In this document: positions 15,583-22,834 of the stretch, piece after piece
Numbering within the stretch: the first letter of the stretch is position 1
How the letters are laid out: every line of letters begins with the position of its first letter
NCBI GenBank assembly: GCA_012026715.1
Contig: VEPB01000452.1
Span: 1-28,049, forward strand
DNA from: Methylococcaceae bacterium
GTDB taxonomy: Bacteria > Pseudomonadota > Gammaproteobacteria > Methylococcales > Methylococcaceae
Length of the DNA stretch: 28,049 nucleotides
Reading direction: 5' to 3'
Notes under the pieces: model-generated
Told to the model about the DNA's origin: nothing
Databases searched by the model: none
Seen by the model: only the letters and a program-made list of their open reading frames with translations
Translations under genes and position numbers: made by a program

Positions 15583-16999
15583 CGGGCCATTGGTGAACCG
15601 GGATGCCGCTGCAATGGTGAGTGTAATAATCGCGGGTCATGGCCTGGAAACAGCCGGGATACTTGGCCAGGAAGCGGCGCTGCCAGTCGGCTCCGGTGCG
15701 TTCCTGGGCGATGCGCGCTTCGACCAACCCTAAATAACGGTCGATGTCGCATTCGTCAATCTCCAGCTGCCGCAGTCCCCGTTCGGCCTGGGGCAACAGC
15801 CGCTTTAACAGCAGGCTGCGGAGCCGGTGTTTGTCGCCGTCGCTCCAGACGACGTGGGCGGCGAGGCCCAGGCGGGCGGCCTGATAGAAGTTGTCCCGCG
15901 CCTGCGGGAACGGCAGTGGGGACGGTTCGCCGCTGAGAAATTCCGTCAGCCCGTGATACAGGGCGGCGTTGGCGAACATGTCGGCGAAGGTGGGGCCGGC
16001 CGGCAGCACCCGGTTCTCGACCCGGTAATGCGGGCTGCCGTCGTCGCCGAACGCCACCAGGGGCCGGTTCCAGCGCCACACGGTGCCGTTATGGAGCCGC
16101 AGATGGGACAGCCGTTCGGCCGGCGTTTCGAACAGGATGGGGAGGATCACCGGGTAATGGTCCAGGTTTTCCCGGAACAGTTCGGTCAGGGAATGGCGCG
16201 CATAGTCGCTGCCGAATCCCACCCGCCGCAACGGCCCCTGCACGGCGGCGCGGTAGCCGCCGATGTCCACCGCCTGCTCGAACAGCGGAATGCGGGTCTC
16301 GGCCCAAAGATCGCGGCCAAACAGATAGGGCGAATTGGCGCCGGCCCCAACTACCGCGGCGGAGGCCATCAGGGCCGCATTGAAATGGCGCTCGGCCCAT
16401 TGCGGGTCCAATTGCCGGTGAAGCTGGAAAGATGTCGTGGCCGCTTCCAGCATGACGTCCCGATGCCAGCACCGCAGATGCTGACGGCCGACGATGTCCA
16501 GGCGGATCGGCCGGCCGGCGCGGGCCGCCAGGATCTGGTCGTTGAGCGCGCGGTAGCGATTCAGGGCGGACAGATTGGCGAGATTGAGGAGGCGGTCGTC
16601 CAGAGTCGGCAGAATGCCGATCAGCAACAGCCGGTAACCCAGTTCCTCGGCCTTGACCTGGGCGTGGTGCCAATGGCCCTCGAGCTCGGCCTGGGCGCGG
16701 CGCAACCCGTCGCCCCTCAGCGGCACCGGAGGCGTGTTGAATTCGATGTTGAACCGGGCCAGTTCCGGTCCCGCCAGTTCGTCGTCCAGCGCTTTCAGAA
16801 AGCGCTCATTGGCCGGGACCGGCTGCATCTCGGCGTCCACCAGCCAGGCTTCCAGCTCGAATCCCGCCATGCGCGGGCCAGGCGCGAAGCCGCCGAAGTC
16901 GTGCCAGTGTTCGAGCAACCGGGTTTCCAGCGCCAGGCGGCGGTGAAACTCGGCGTACTCCTGCTCGGAAAACCGGATATGGTCGATTTCCTGTCCCAT
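15575..16999 (-). CDS. GCS2-family glutamate-cysteine ligase-like enzyme
   Basis: A 474-residue enzyme of the glutamate-cysteine ligase type 2 (carboxylate-amine ligase) family, which joins the side-chain carboxylate of glutamate to an amine using ATP. The N-terminal MAGFELEAWLVD (44-55) is the family's first metal-binding strand, ARFNIEFNTPP (about 97-107) the second acidic strand, and ATTSFQLHRQL followed by GANSPYLFG and HYRVENRVLPAG correspond to later nucleotide and substrate segments. ATG 16999 (MGQEIDH) was chosen because the 77 codons upstream read as low-complexity, proline-rich non-coding sequence. GAAGG lies about 11 bases before it. Known relatives make gamma-glutamylcysteine or other gamma-glutamyl or amide products; which one here is unknown. 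It is coupled to the AstE-like gene. Confidence 0.75.
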   Translation of the reverse strand: MGQEIDHIRFSEQEYAEFHRRLALETRLLEHWHDFGGFAPGPRMAGFELEAWLVDAEMQPVPANERFLKALDDELAGPELARFNIEFNTPPVPLRGDGLRRAQAELEGHWHHAQVKAEELGYRLLLIGILPTLDDRLLNLANLSALNRYRALNDQILAARAGRPIRLDIVGRQHLRCWHRDVMLEAATTSFQLHRQLDPQWAERHFNAALMASAAVVGAGANSPYLFGRDLWAETRIPLFEQAVDIGGYRAAVQGPLRRVGFGSDYARHSLTELFRENLDHYPVILPILFETPAERLSHLRLHNGTVWRWNRPLVAFGDDGSPHYRVENRVLPAGPTFADMFANAALYHGLTEFLSGEPSPLPFPQARDNFYQAARLGLAAHVVWSDGDKHRLRSLLLKRLLPQAERGLRQLEIDECDIDRYLGLVEARIAQERTGADWQRRFLAKYPGCFQAMTRDYYTHHCSGIPVHQWPDD

Positions 17000-17379
17000 C
17001 GGCTGACTACCTTCGATCCGGGGCGGAACCTCGGGGGGCAATGGTCTTGAATTAAGCCCCCCTTCCAGAGGGAGAGGGTTCGCCAATTCAACCGTATTGA
17101 CCTTGGGGCGGCTCCAGCCGCCCGGCGAGGTGGCTGGAGCCCTGGGAAGTTTAGATCGCATTCCGCCGGCATCATGCCACCGGCGGCACGGAATAGTGGT
17201 TGCCGCCGTGGGGCGCCGGTTCGGAGGCATGACGATTCCGGCGAGCGAGTCGGTTATCCTGGGCGTGAAATCGCGGCTGGCCGTGACGGATCGTCAAGCG
17301 GCCGCACGCCATGCCTTAATCCGGTGGCGCCGTCTGCGCCCATCGGGATAGCCTCAGGCCTTGATCAGCGGGAGTCGCC
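17000..17379. other. Divergent intergenic region with inverted repeat
   Basis: About 380 bases between the minus-strand GCS2-like gene and the plus-strand radical SAM operon. GGCTCCAGCC (17110-17119) is perfectly inverted at 17132-17141 with a 12-base loop, and could be an operator or hairpin. At 17061-17080 a run resembling the repeat at 7128 occurs (AGAGGGAGAGGG). No reliable promoter boxes are visible. Confidence 0.45.
17110..17141. repeat. 10-bp inverted repeat between divergent operons
   Basis: Perfect 10-bp arms, GGCTCCAGCC and GGCTGGAGCC, flank a 12-base loop. Neither side has a T run, so it is not a standard terminator. It lies 111 bases upstream of the GCS2-like start and 239 bases before the radical SAM operon, a position compatible with regulation of the former. 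Confidence 0.5.
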
Positions 17380-17637
17380 ATGCATGTCCTCATCAATCTT
17401 TGCAAAATCCTGCTGCTGCTCACTTTCGCAGCCATCACCTTCGGCTGGGGTGCCTGCGGGGCGCTGGGCATGGCGGTGACCCTGGACAGCAGCCGGGTCG
17501 AATGGGGCATCGTCGGCTTGTCCCTGGGCGGGTTTGCCCTGATGGGCCTGTTCGGCTGGGGCACCTGGCGGATGCTGCAGGCGTTTTTCCCCAAATCGCC
17601 GAAGCAAGGGAAGGGCGGATCGGATTTTCCGGCATGA
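17380..17637 (+). CDS. Small two-helix membrane protein
   Basis: An 85-residue protein with two hydrophobic helices (about residues 5-33 and 42-66) and a basic C-terminus (FFPKSPKQGKGG). I do not recognise the family. A good ribosome site (GGGAG about 5 bases before ATG 17380) supports it. Its TGA overlaps the ATG of the Lgt-like gene, so it is the first gene of a three-gene operon with the Lgt-like protein and the Tes-like radical SAM enzyme. It may be a membrane partner or scaffold for that pathway. Confidence 0.75.
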   Translation: MHVLINLCKILLLLTFAAITFGWGACGALGMAVTLDSSRVEWGIVGLSLGGFALMGLFGWGTWRMLQAFFPKSPKQGKGGSDFPA

Positions 17638-18371
17638 TCGCCGACCCGCGCCTTGCCGTGACGCTGCATGCCGCCCTGGAATGGCTGGGCCTGGCGGCGG
17701 GAGCCTGTTACTACCGCTCGCTGCGGCGGCGGGCAGGCGGCGGGCCGCTGCTGGAAGGCGGCAGTTTCGCCGTGTTGGCCGGCTGTCTGTTCGGCGCTGG
17801 CCTCGGCAATAAGGCGGTGTTCTGGCTGGAAATGCCCCAGCGGTGGCCCGCGGGCGGCGATCTGCTGAGCTTCTTCGGCGGTGGCCAGTCCATGGTCGGG
17901 GGGCTGCTGGGCGGTTTGGTTGGGGTGGAGTTGGCCAAGAAACTCGTGGGACTGCGCCACTCCACCGGCGACTTCTTCGTCTTTCCCATTCTGCTGGGCT
18001 TGATGATCGGTCGGGTCGGCTGCTTTCTGGCCGGGCTCCACGACGACACCTATGGCCTGCCGACCGGACTGCCCTGGGGCGTGGACTTCGGCGACGGGCT
18101 GCGCCGCCATCCTGCCCAGCTCTACGAGATCGGCTTTGCCGCCACGCTTTGGCTGATGCTGCTGCGGCTGCGGGAACGCTGCGCGGCCCAGCCGGGCCTG
18201 CTGTTCAAGCTGACGCTGTCGGCCTATCTGCTGTGGCGGCTGCTCATCGACGGCCTCAAGCCGGTGCCTTACGGCTATCCGCTCGGACTGTCCGGCATTC
18301 AGTGGCTGTGCGCCCTGGCCCTGGCCGGCTACGGACCTTTGACCTGCCGCCAATGGAAACGCCTGCCGTGA
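17634..18371 (+). CDS. Lgt-family (prolipoprotein diacylglyceryl transferase-like) membrane protein
   Basis: A 245-residue protein with about six to seven membrane helices, related to prolipoprotein diacylglyceryl transferase, which moves diacylglyceryl from phosphatidylglycerol to lipoprotein cysteines. Family segments visible are VGGLLGGLVG (88-97), GRVGCFLAGLHDDTYG (126-141), matching the Lgt G-R-x-G-x-F-x-N-G signature, and RRHPAQLYE (157-165). At the position of the essential Lgt histidine (the H of H-G-G-L-x-G) there is a valine (M-V-G-G-L), and the signature Asn is Ala. It is therefore probably a paralogue with a different job rather than the housekeeping enzyme. ATG 17634 overlaps the previous stop (ATGA) and the radical SAM gene starts inside its end. 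Confidence 0.75.
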   Translation: MIADPRLAVTLHAALEWLGLAAGACYYRSLRRRAGGGPLLEGGSFAVLAGCLFGAGLGNKAVFWLEMPQRWPAGGDLLSFFGGGQSMVGGLLGGLVGVELAKKLVGLRHSTGDFFVFPILLGLMIGRVGCFLAGLHDDTYGLPTGLPWGVDFGDGLRRHPAQLYEIGFAATLWLMLLRLRERCAAQPGLLFKLTLSAYLLWRLLIDGLKPVPYGYPLGLSGIQWLCALALAGYGPLTCRQWKRLP

Positions 18372-19738
18372 ACCGCAAGACCCGCCCCTATTTGTTCTAC
18401 GACACCACGGCCTCGATCTGCTCCAGCTGCCGGCAGCGGGTGGAAGCCAAGATTCTGATCAAGGACGAGCGGGTGTTTCTGGAGAAATGGTGTCCGCAGC
18501 ACGGCTTCGAGCGGGTGCTCATCGCCGACGATGCGGGCTATTACCGCCAATGCCGGGAACGGTGGATCAAGCCGCCGGAACTGCCGCATCGCTTCGCCAC
18601 GGCGATGGCCCAGGGCTGCCCCTGGGATTGCGGGCTGTGCCCGGACCACATGCAGCATTCCTGCGTCACCGTGCTGGAAGTCACCGATCACTGCAACCTG
18701 CGCTGCCCGGTGTGCTATGCCGGTTCCGGGCCGGAGCGGCCAGGCTTCCGAGGCCTGGAACAGATCGAGCGCATGCTGGATGCCGCGGTGGCCGCCGAGG
18801 GCGAGCCCGACGTGCTGCAAATCTCCGGTGGCGAACCTACGCTGCACCCTCAGTTTTTCGACATTCTCGCCGCGGCACGGCGGCGGCCCATTCGCCACCT
18901 CATGGTCAACACCAACGGCATCGTGCTGGCGCGCGATCCCCACTTCGCCCGGCGGCTGGCCCAGTTCGGTCCCGGCCTGGAGGTCTATCTCCAATTCGAT
19001 TCCCTGGACGATAAGGTGTTGCGCCAGTTGCGCGGGGCGGATCTCGCCCGAGTTCATGACCAGGCGTTGGCGAACCTCGATGCCGCCGGTGTGTCCGCCA
19101 GCCTGGTGGTCACCCTGCGCAAGGGCCTCAACGACGGCGAAATCGGCGATTTGATCCGGTTCGGACTCAGCCAGTCCTGCGTGCGCGGCATCACCTTTCA
19201 GCCCATCGAGGATGCCGGCCGCAACGAGGGTTTCGAAGGCGATCGCCACCGCCTCACCGTCAGCGAGATTCGCCGCGCCATCGCCCGGCAGTCCGGCTTG
19301 TTCAGCCTGGAAGACGTGCTGCCGGTGCCCTGCAATCCCGACACCCTGGCCATGGCTTATGCTCTCAAACTGGATGGGGAGGTCTACCCGCTGACACGCT
19401 ACCTGGACCAGGAGGTGCTGGTGGGCGGGGCCGGCAACACCATCACCTTCGAGCGCGACCCCAAGCTCAGGGAAACTCTGGTGAAACTGTTCTCCACCGG
19501 GCTCGGTCCCCAGCAGCAGGCCAGCTGTCTTTCGGAGCTGCTGTGCTGCTTGCCGCGCATCGAGGCGCCGGCGGCGCTGGAGTACCGCAACGTGTTCCGG
19601 GTTCTCATCGTGCAATTCATGGATGCCGCCAACCTGGACCTGCGCGTCCTGAAAAAGTCCTGCGTCCACATGGTCCAGCCCGACGGACGGATGATTCCCT
19701 TCGAGGCGTTCAATCTGTTTTACCGTAACCCACCGTGA
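18353..19738 (+). CDS. Tes/MJ0619-like radical SAM enzyme
   Basis: A 461-residue radical SAM protein resembling the MJ0619/tetraether lipid synthase (Tes) family (COG1964). An N-terminal metal site C23-x2-C26...C47-x2-H50 precedes a cysteine cluster GCPWDCGLCPDHMQHSC (88-104). The radical SAM motif CNLRCPVC puts the [4Fe-4S] ligands at Cys114, Cys118 and Cys121. ISGGEPTLHP (SAM-binding GGEP) follows. The C-terminal part has more cysteines (VPVPCNP, ASCLSELLCC, KKSCVHM) that may hold auxiliary clusters. Archaeal Tes joins two lipid chains through inert C-H carbons; bacterial homologues exist but their products are mostly unknown. ATG 18353 was chosen; GTG 18368, overlapping the Lgt-like stop as GTGA, is nearly as good. 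Coupling to an Lgt-like gene points to a lipid or lipoprotein substrate. Confidence 0.75.
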   Translation: METPAVNRKTRPYLFYDTTASICSSCRQRVEAKILIKDERVFLEKWCPQHGFERVLIADDAGYYRQCRERWIKPPELPHRFATAMAQGCPWDCGLCPDHMQHSCVTVLEVTDHCNLRCPVCYAGSGPERPGFRGLEQIERMLDAAVAAEGEPDVLQISGGEPTLHPQFFDILAAARRRPIRHLMVNTNGIVLARDPHFARRLAQFGPGLEVYLQFDSLDDKVLRQLRGADLARVHDQALANLDAAGVSASLVVTLRKGLNDGEIGDLIRFGLSQSCVRGITFQPIEDAGRNEGFEGDRHRLTVSEIRRAIARQSGLFSLEDVLPVPCNPDTLAMAYALKLDGEVYPLTRYLDQEVLVGGAGNTITFERDPKLRETLVKLFSTGLGPQQQASCLSELLCCLPRIEAPAALEYRNVFRVLIVQFMDAANLDLRVLKKSCVHMVQPDGRMIPFEAFNLFYRNPP

Positions 19739-19755
19739 GGGGCGGCCTTTCAGAA

Positions 19756-19776
19756 GGGAAACGCTGATTGATTCAG
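19756..19776. repeat. 21-base dispersed repeat, copy 2
   Basis: This 21-mer starts GGGAAACGCTGATTG and ends ATTCAG. It matches the minus strand of 5812-5832 with two mismatches. It also lies in an imperfect palindrome (CGCTGA at 19762-19767 with TCAGCG at 19773-19778). It could be the left end of an old insertion element or a small palindromic repeat. It begins 18 bases after the radical SAM stop. Confidence 0.45.
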
Positions 19777-19811
19777 CGGTGCCTTAACTCGTCCTTACGC
19801 TCCGGCAACTG

Positions 19812-19901
19812 CCTTGCCGCCCGCAACTCGACATCGTCCCAGACCCATAACCCCGCAAGTGCGGCCTAACGGCGGTGGGAACGCCGTTAGGCGCGGCAAG
19901 G
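19812..19901. repeat. Nested inverted repeats
   Basis: Inner arms GCCTAACGGCG (19864-19874) and CGCCGTTAGGC (19882-19892) are an 11-bp perfect inversion with a 7-base loop. Outer arms CCTTGCCGC (19812-19820) and GCGGCAAGG (19893-19901) are a 9-bp perfect inversion. No T run follows. It sits at the change from G+C-rich to A+T-richer sequence, so it may be a recombination or REP-type element as well as an RNA structure after the radical SAM operon. Confidence 0.6.
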
Positions 19902-20025
19902 GGTATGGCGTGCTGCGTTAAAAGCCACATGACTTCTGTGTGAAATCGCATGTTATCAATTACGCCGCATGCAAGAGGTCTTGTTTTTAATGCATAAATT
20001 ATTGGGCCCGAACTTTGCATAATCA

Positions 20026-20049
20026 ATGCCGGGCTGTAAATGCCGGGCT
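20026..20049 (+). promoter_or_regulatory. Direct repeat, possible activator site
   Basis: ATGCCGGGCT occurs at 20026-20035 and again at 20040-20049, spaced by GTAA (14-base period). It lies about 142 bases upstream of the -24 box of the sigma-54 promoter, a usual place for enhancer-binding proteins. Activators of the PrsR type are known to control PEP-CTERM genes in other bacteria; whether one binds here is inference. Confidence 0.4.
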
Positions 20050-20190
20050 TCTTTCCTAAAGACCCTAGATCGCCGTCGATGTGCTTACGTCATGGACTGT
20101 CTATGGGTTCGAAGGTATCGACATTTGCAGGCTCGTAGATCGCGGAACTAGGGCGATGAATGAAAGATGGTCAAAAAATGGCCAGATTTC

Positions 20191-20206
20191 TTGGCGTCAG
20201 ATTTGC
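20191..20206 (+). promoter_or_regulatory. Sigma-54 (-24/-12) promoter
   Basis: TTGGCGTCAGATTTGC matches the sigma-54 consensus TTGGCACG-N4-TTGC at 14 positions counting the four free ones. The invariant GG (20193-20194) and GC (20205-20206) are separated by exactly 10 bases. Transcription would start near 20218, giving a leader of about 75 bases before the CTERM gene at 20295. Confidence 0.7.
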
Positions 20207-20294
20207 CATACGTGCCGTGAGGCGGTGGGCGGGAAGAGATACTCGCAAGCCGTTTATTTCCTTTAGGTCTTAATCAAACGGAAGAGGGATTGGT

Positions 20295-21113
20295 ATGAAT
20301 CTACAAACCAAACTTGCTGCTGCGATTGTGATGACAATTGGTGCATCGATGGCGCAAGCAACGACCTACAATGTTTCCGCAGTTTTCTTTGACGGCGGTG
20401 TACAGGGCGTAACAACGTTTAAAGGCAGTTTTGACTGGAATGGAAGCACCGTCAGCAATTTCAATGGTATGTTGTCGGAGTCTATGTTTGCGTGGAGAGA
20501 CAATGATCTGGGTACTGGCAAGCATTGGTGGGATCCGCTCAGCAACTTTAACGTGAACAACACCTATATCAACGACATTTATGACAGCAATAATGCGTTG
20601 GGAACTTATCATAACGGCGATGCGCCATTGCTGCATCTGACCTTTGATAATTTGGTGCCCACCAGCATTTCCGGCAATCAAGTCACCGCCATGACCTTCC
20701 TGAAAAATAGCACCAATGTCGTAATGGGCGGTGGCTATGACGTTTGGGGAACCGATCCCGACATTGATCCGAACAATGCGATGGCCTATGGCATGCCAAC
20801 GCAGACCGCACGCAACAATAACGGTTTCTTTACCCTGGTATTCGACAAGAATGATCCTACCAACACTTCGTTGGTGTGGGATCAAATGGTCTACGCCGAC
20901 GAAACCCGTTTGGGCATGATGGGCCCCTATATGACCGGTTGGTTGGGCATGACCGGACATAAGGATTACGGTGGCGGCGTAGGCTCTATGGGCGGCTATC
21001 CTCAATCCCTCAGCATTACGGCGGTGCCGGTTCCTGCCGCAGTCTGGTTGTTCGGTAGCGCGCTTTTGAGTCTGTTCGGCGTTAACCGCCGTAAATCGGT
21101 TCTAAGCGTTTAA
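20295..21113 (+). CDS. VPxPA-CTERM sorting-domain exported protein
   Basis: A 272-residue exported protein. It has a signal peptide (residues 1-22, cleavage after MAQA) and a C-terminal sorting region (244-272) made of VPVPAAVWLF, the hydrophobic GSALLSLFGV and a basic NRRK. This is the VPLPA variant of the PEP-CTERM signal recognised by exosortase, which removes the tail during export to the surface or matrix. The middle is rich in Asn, Asp, Gly and Thr with repeated strand-like segments and no known enzyme motif; it contains no cysteine. GAAGAGGG lies about 6 bases before ATG 20295. The gene has its own sigma-54 promoter and terminator, so it is a single-gene unit. Its base composition is lower in G+C than the flanking genes. 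Confidence 0.85.
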   Translation: MNLQTKLAAAIVMTIGASMAQATTYNVSAVFFDGGVQGVTTFKGSFDWNGSTVSNFNGMLSESMFAWRDNDLGTGKHWWDPLSNFNVNNTYINDIYDSNNALGTYHNGDAPLLHLTFDNLVPTSISGNQVTAMTFLKNSTNVVMGGGYDVWGTDPDIDPNNAMAYGMPTQTARNNNGFFTLVFDKNDPTNTSLVWDQMVYADETRLGMMGPYMTGWLGMTGHKDYGGGVGSMGGYPQSLSITAVPVPAAVWLFGSALLSLFGVNRRKSVLSV

Positions 21114-21425
21114 GCAGATCGGATCGATCGATCACGCAATACCGAGAGCTGGGTTAGCGCCTTCGCCATAACCCAGCTTTCTTTCATGCCGCTGGAGTTG
21201 CTTGATCTTGTGGAACTTATTGCAGGTTTGTCGACGAATGGCCAGGTATTCTCACTGGCGCGCGAGCGTCATTGAAGTTACGCAATGAGCCTGGTGATAT
21301 GTTTTAACTCTGGCGTCGCACAAAATGCCAAGCTGTTTTCGCGCGGGCATTGAAGCCTATATTGACTCAAGACGTGATGGTTTTGTGAAAGCAAGCCAAT
21401 AAGGAAGATTGAATTGGGAGAACTA
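21114..21425. other. Intergenic region between the two CTERM genes
   Basis: About 310 bases. It holds the terminator at 21147-21184 and then no supported gene. GG-N10-GC spacing occurs at 21379-21392 (ATGGTTTTGTGAAAGCA), but the -12 half lacks the TT, so I regard it as at best a weak sigma-54 site for the second CTERM gene. Confidence 0.4.
21147..21184 (+). terminator. Rho-independent terminator of first CTERM gene
   Basis: AGCTGGGTTA (21147-21156) pairs perfectly with TAACCCAGCT (21169-21178) around a 12-base loop, followed by TTCTTTC. It lies 33 bases after the stop of the gene at 20295-21113. Confidence 0.75.
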
Positions 21426-22337
21426 ATGAAAAGCATCAAAGTACCTGCTCAGATAGTGACGTTTGTTGCCGCTATGCTGCTTGTTCAAGCGGCATCTGCC
21501 TCAAATATTTATTACAATACTTCGCAGGCTTATGCCTCGAATATCGTGTCGGACAATAATGTCGGGCAAGACGGAATAGCCAGCACTCCTCTTTTTAATT
21601 CACAAAGCGAATTTATAGGCTACCAACCGTCTACTAGTTTTGCTGGTTGGAATGCTTCCACCTCCCCGCTGCCCTTCGGATTCAACAATGAGCGATTGAA
21701 CTGGGCCGTTGATATAACCTCAACTAGCGATACGTTGACGGTTTCCTCGCAAGACGCTCATAACCGGTACGGAATTTGGGGGGATATCGATACCGCCAAA
21801 GGGGCCTGGTTCGACGGGAAGTCAACAGGTTGGGAGCATCAGACTGAGGTCGGACTCATCAGATCCAGCGTCGATGCGGTCGTCGACATCAATATTACCG
21901 GATTGGCGTATCCGGTTACCGGTGGAGCTTGGACTAATTTTGGCGTTTCGATTTATTCCGGCATGCCGGAGGGGCAGTGGAAAATGCATGGAGGTTGGAA
22001 TTGCCCCTCCTGTGAAGTCACGCTTCCCGATGGAACCATCTATAAATCGGCGGCCAATTTTCAGGACGACAGCCCGCTGAGCGCTAGTGGAATGACCTAT
22101 ATCAAACACGATGAGATGGTCGACAGCGTGAATAGCATCAGCTTTAATGCCCGTGCCGGCGTTGTCTATACCATTTTGTTGGGCGGCAATTCCGGCGGGA
22201 GTTATCTTAACCCGAAAGAAGGCTATGCGCTGAATATCACTACCGCCCCCGTGCCGGTTCCAGCTGCGTTTTGGTTATTTGGAAGTGCCCTGGTGAGCTT
22301 CATCGGCGGGGCGCGGAAAAAGCGCAGAACACTTTGA
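21426..22337 (+). CDS. Second VPxPA-CTERM sorting-domain exported protein
   Basis: A 303-residue exported protein with a signal peptide (cleavage after ASA, residue 25) and a C-terminal VPVPAAFWLF-GSALVSFIGG-ARKK tail (276-303), the same sorting signal as its neighbour. The body is rich in Ser, Asn, Gly and Trp with predicted beta-strands and is not recognisably similar to the neighbour. It has two close cysteines (NCPSCEV), which may bind metal or form a disulphide. ATG 21426 is preceded by GGGAG at 7 bases; the in-frame TTG at 21414 is less likely. Being separated by a terminator, it probably has its own promoter. No exosortase gene is in the window. Confidence 0.85.
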   Translation: MKSIKVPAQIVTFVAAMLLVQAASASNIYYNTSQAYASNIVSDNNVGQDGIASTPLFNSQSEFIGYQPSTSFAGWNASTSPLPFGFNNERLNWAVDITSTSDTLTVSSQDAHNRYGIWGDIDTAKGAWFDGKSTGWEHQTEVGLIRSSVDAVVDINITGLAYPVTGGAWTNFGVSIYSGMPEGQWKMHGGWNCPSCEVTLPDGTIYKSAANFQDDSPLSASGMTYIKHDEMVDSVNSISFNARAGVVYTILLGGNSGGSYLNPKEGYALNITTAPVPVPAAFWLFGSALVSFIGGARKKRRTL

Positions 22338-22834
22338 AAGTTACCGGCTCCGAGGTTCCTTGGGGTATTCAGTAAGCCCCGGGGTTTTGGTGAGGGTTGT
22401 GGCAGTTTGATTCCTCGTAAGTCCCTTCCGAACAATCGAGATTTTTCGGAATGCCTCGTGGGATAGCCACGGCTTTTGGTGTCCAACATTTTTCGGTCGT
22501 AAAGCCAAACACCGCTGGACGGGTTGAGATACGACCGTACGTCATCGGATCAGTGCGGATCGCGTTCGCGGTGCCGGTCTTGGGCGGAATGTTCTGGCTC
22601 TTGTTCATTCCGGCGTTCGTTCGGTCTGCGAGGCGGATTTGGCGGATTGTCGCTGCGCCGCTGAATCCGCCCCCCCATCATCGCCTTCTTCGCTGGCTGT
22701 TTGGTCAGGCGGCGTCGCTGAGGGCGAAAGTCCTTAGGCCGACTGACCGATGGTTGTCCAGCAGGTTTACGGCGGAACCATCAATGGGCTTACGGGTGGG
22801 CCAGCACCGGCGTCGGAAAGCCAGGCCAACCTCA
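22338..22834. other. Intergenic region, no supported gene
   Basis: About 500 bases between the second CTERM gene and the minus-strand membrane-protein gene (convergent ends). A 4-bp GGGG/CCCC hairpin near 22357-22381 followed by GGGGTTTT is too weak to call. Frames on both strands run up to 130 codons (for example 22451-22843 plus and 22369-22608 minus), but none has a ribosome site or known motif. It may be decayed coding sequence. Confidence 0.4.

Larger units (their letters stand above)
19739..20294. other. Regulatory and repeat-rich intergenic region
   Basis: About 560 bases without a supported gene. It begins with a 21-base repeat (19756-19776), contains a nested inverted repeat (19812-19901), and from about 19910 becomes clearly richer in A+T. 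The right half carries a 10-base direct repeat (20026-20049) and a sigma-54-type promoter (20191-20206) for the CTERM gene at 20295. Frames open here are short and lack ribosome sites. Confidence 0.55.

Noticed and set aside
5832..19756. A 14-kb composite transposon bounded by the two 21-base repeats
   Set aside because: The repeats point the wrong way for that: the left copy reads as a right end and the right copy as a left end.
21376..21392. Second sigma-54 promoter before the CTERM gene at 21426
   Set aside because: GG and GC are 10 bases apart, but the -24 box lacks C and the -12 box has AA in place of TT; the start would fall too close to the gene.
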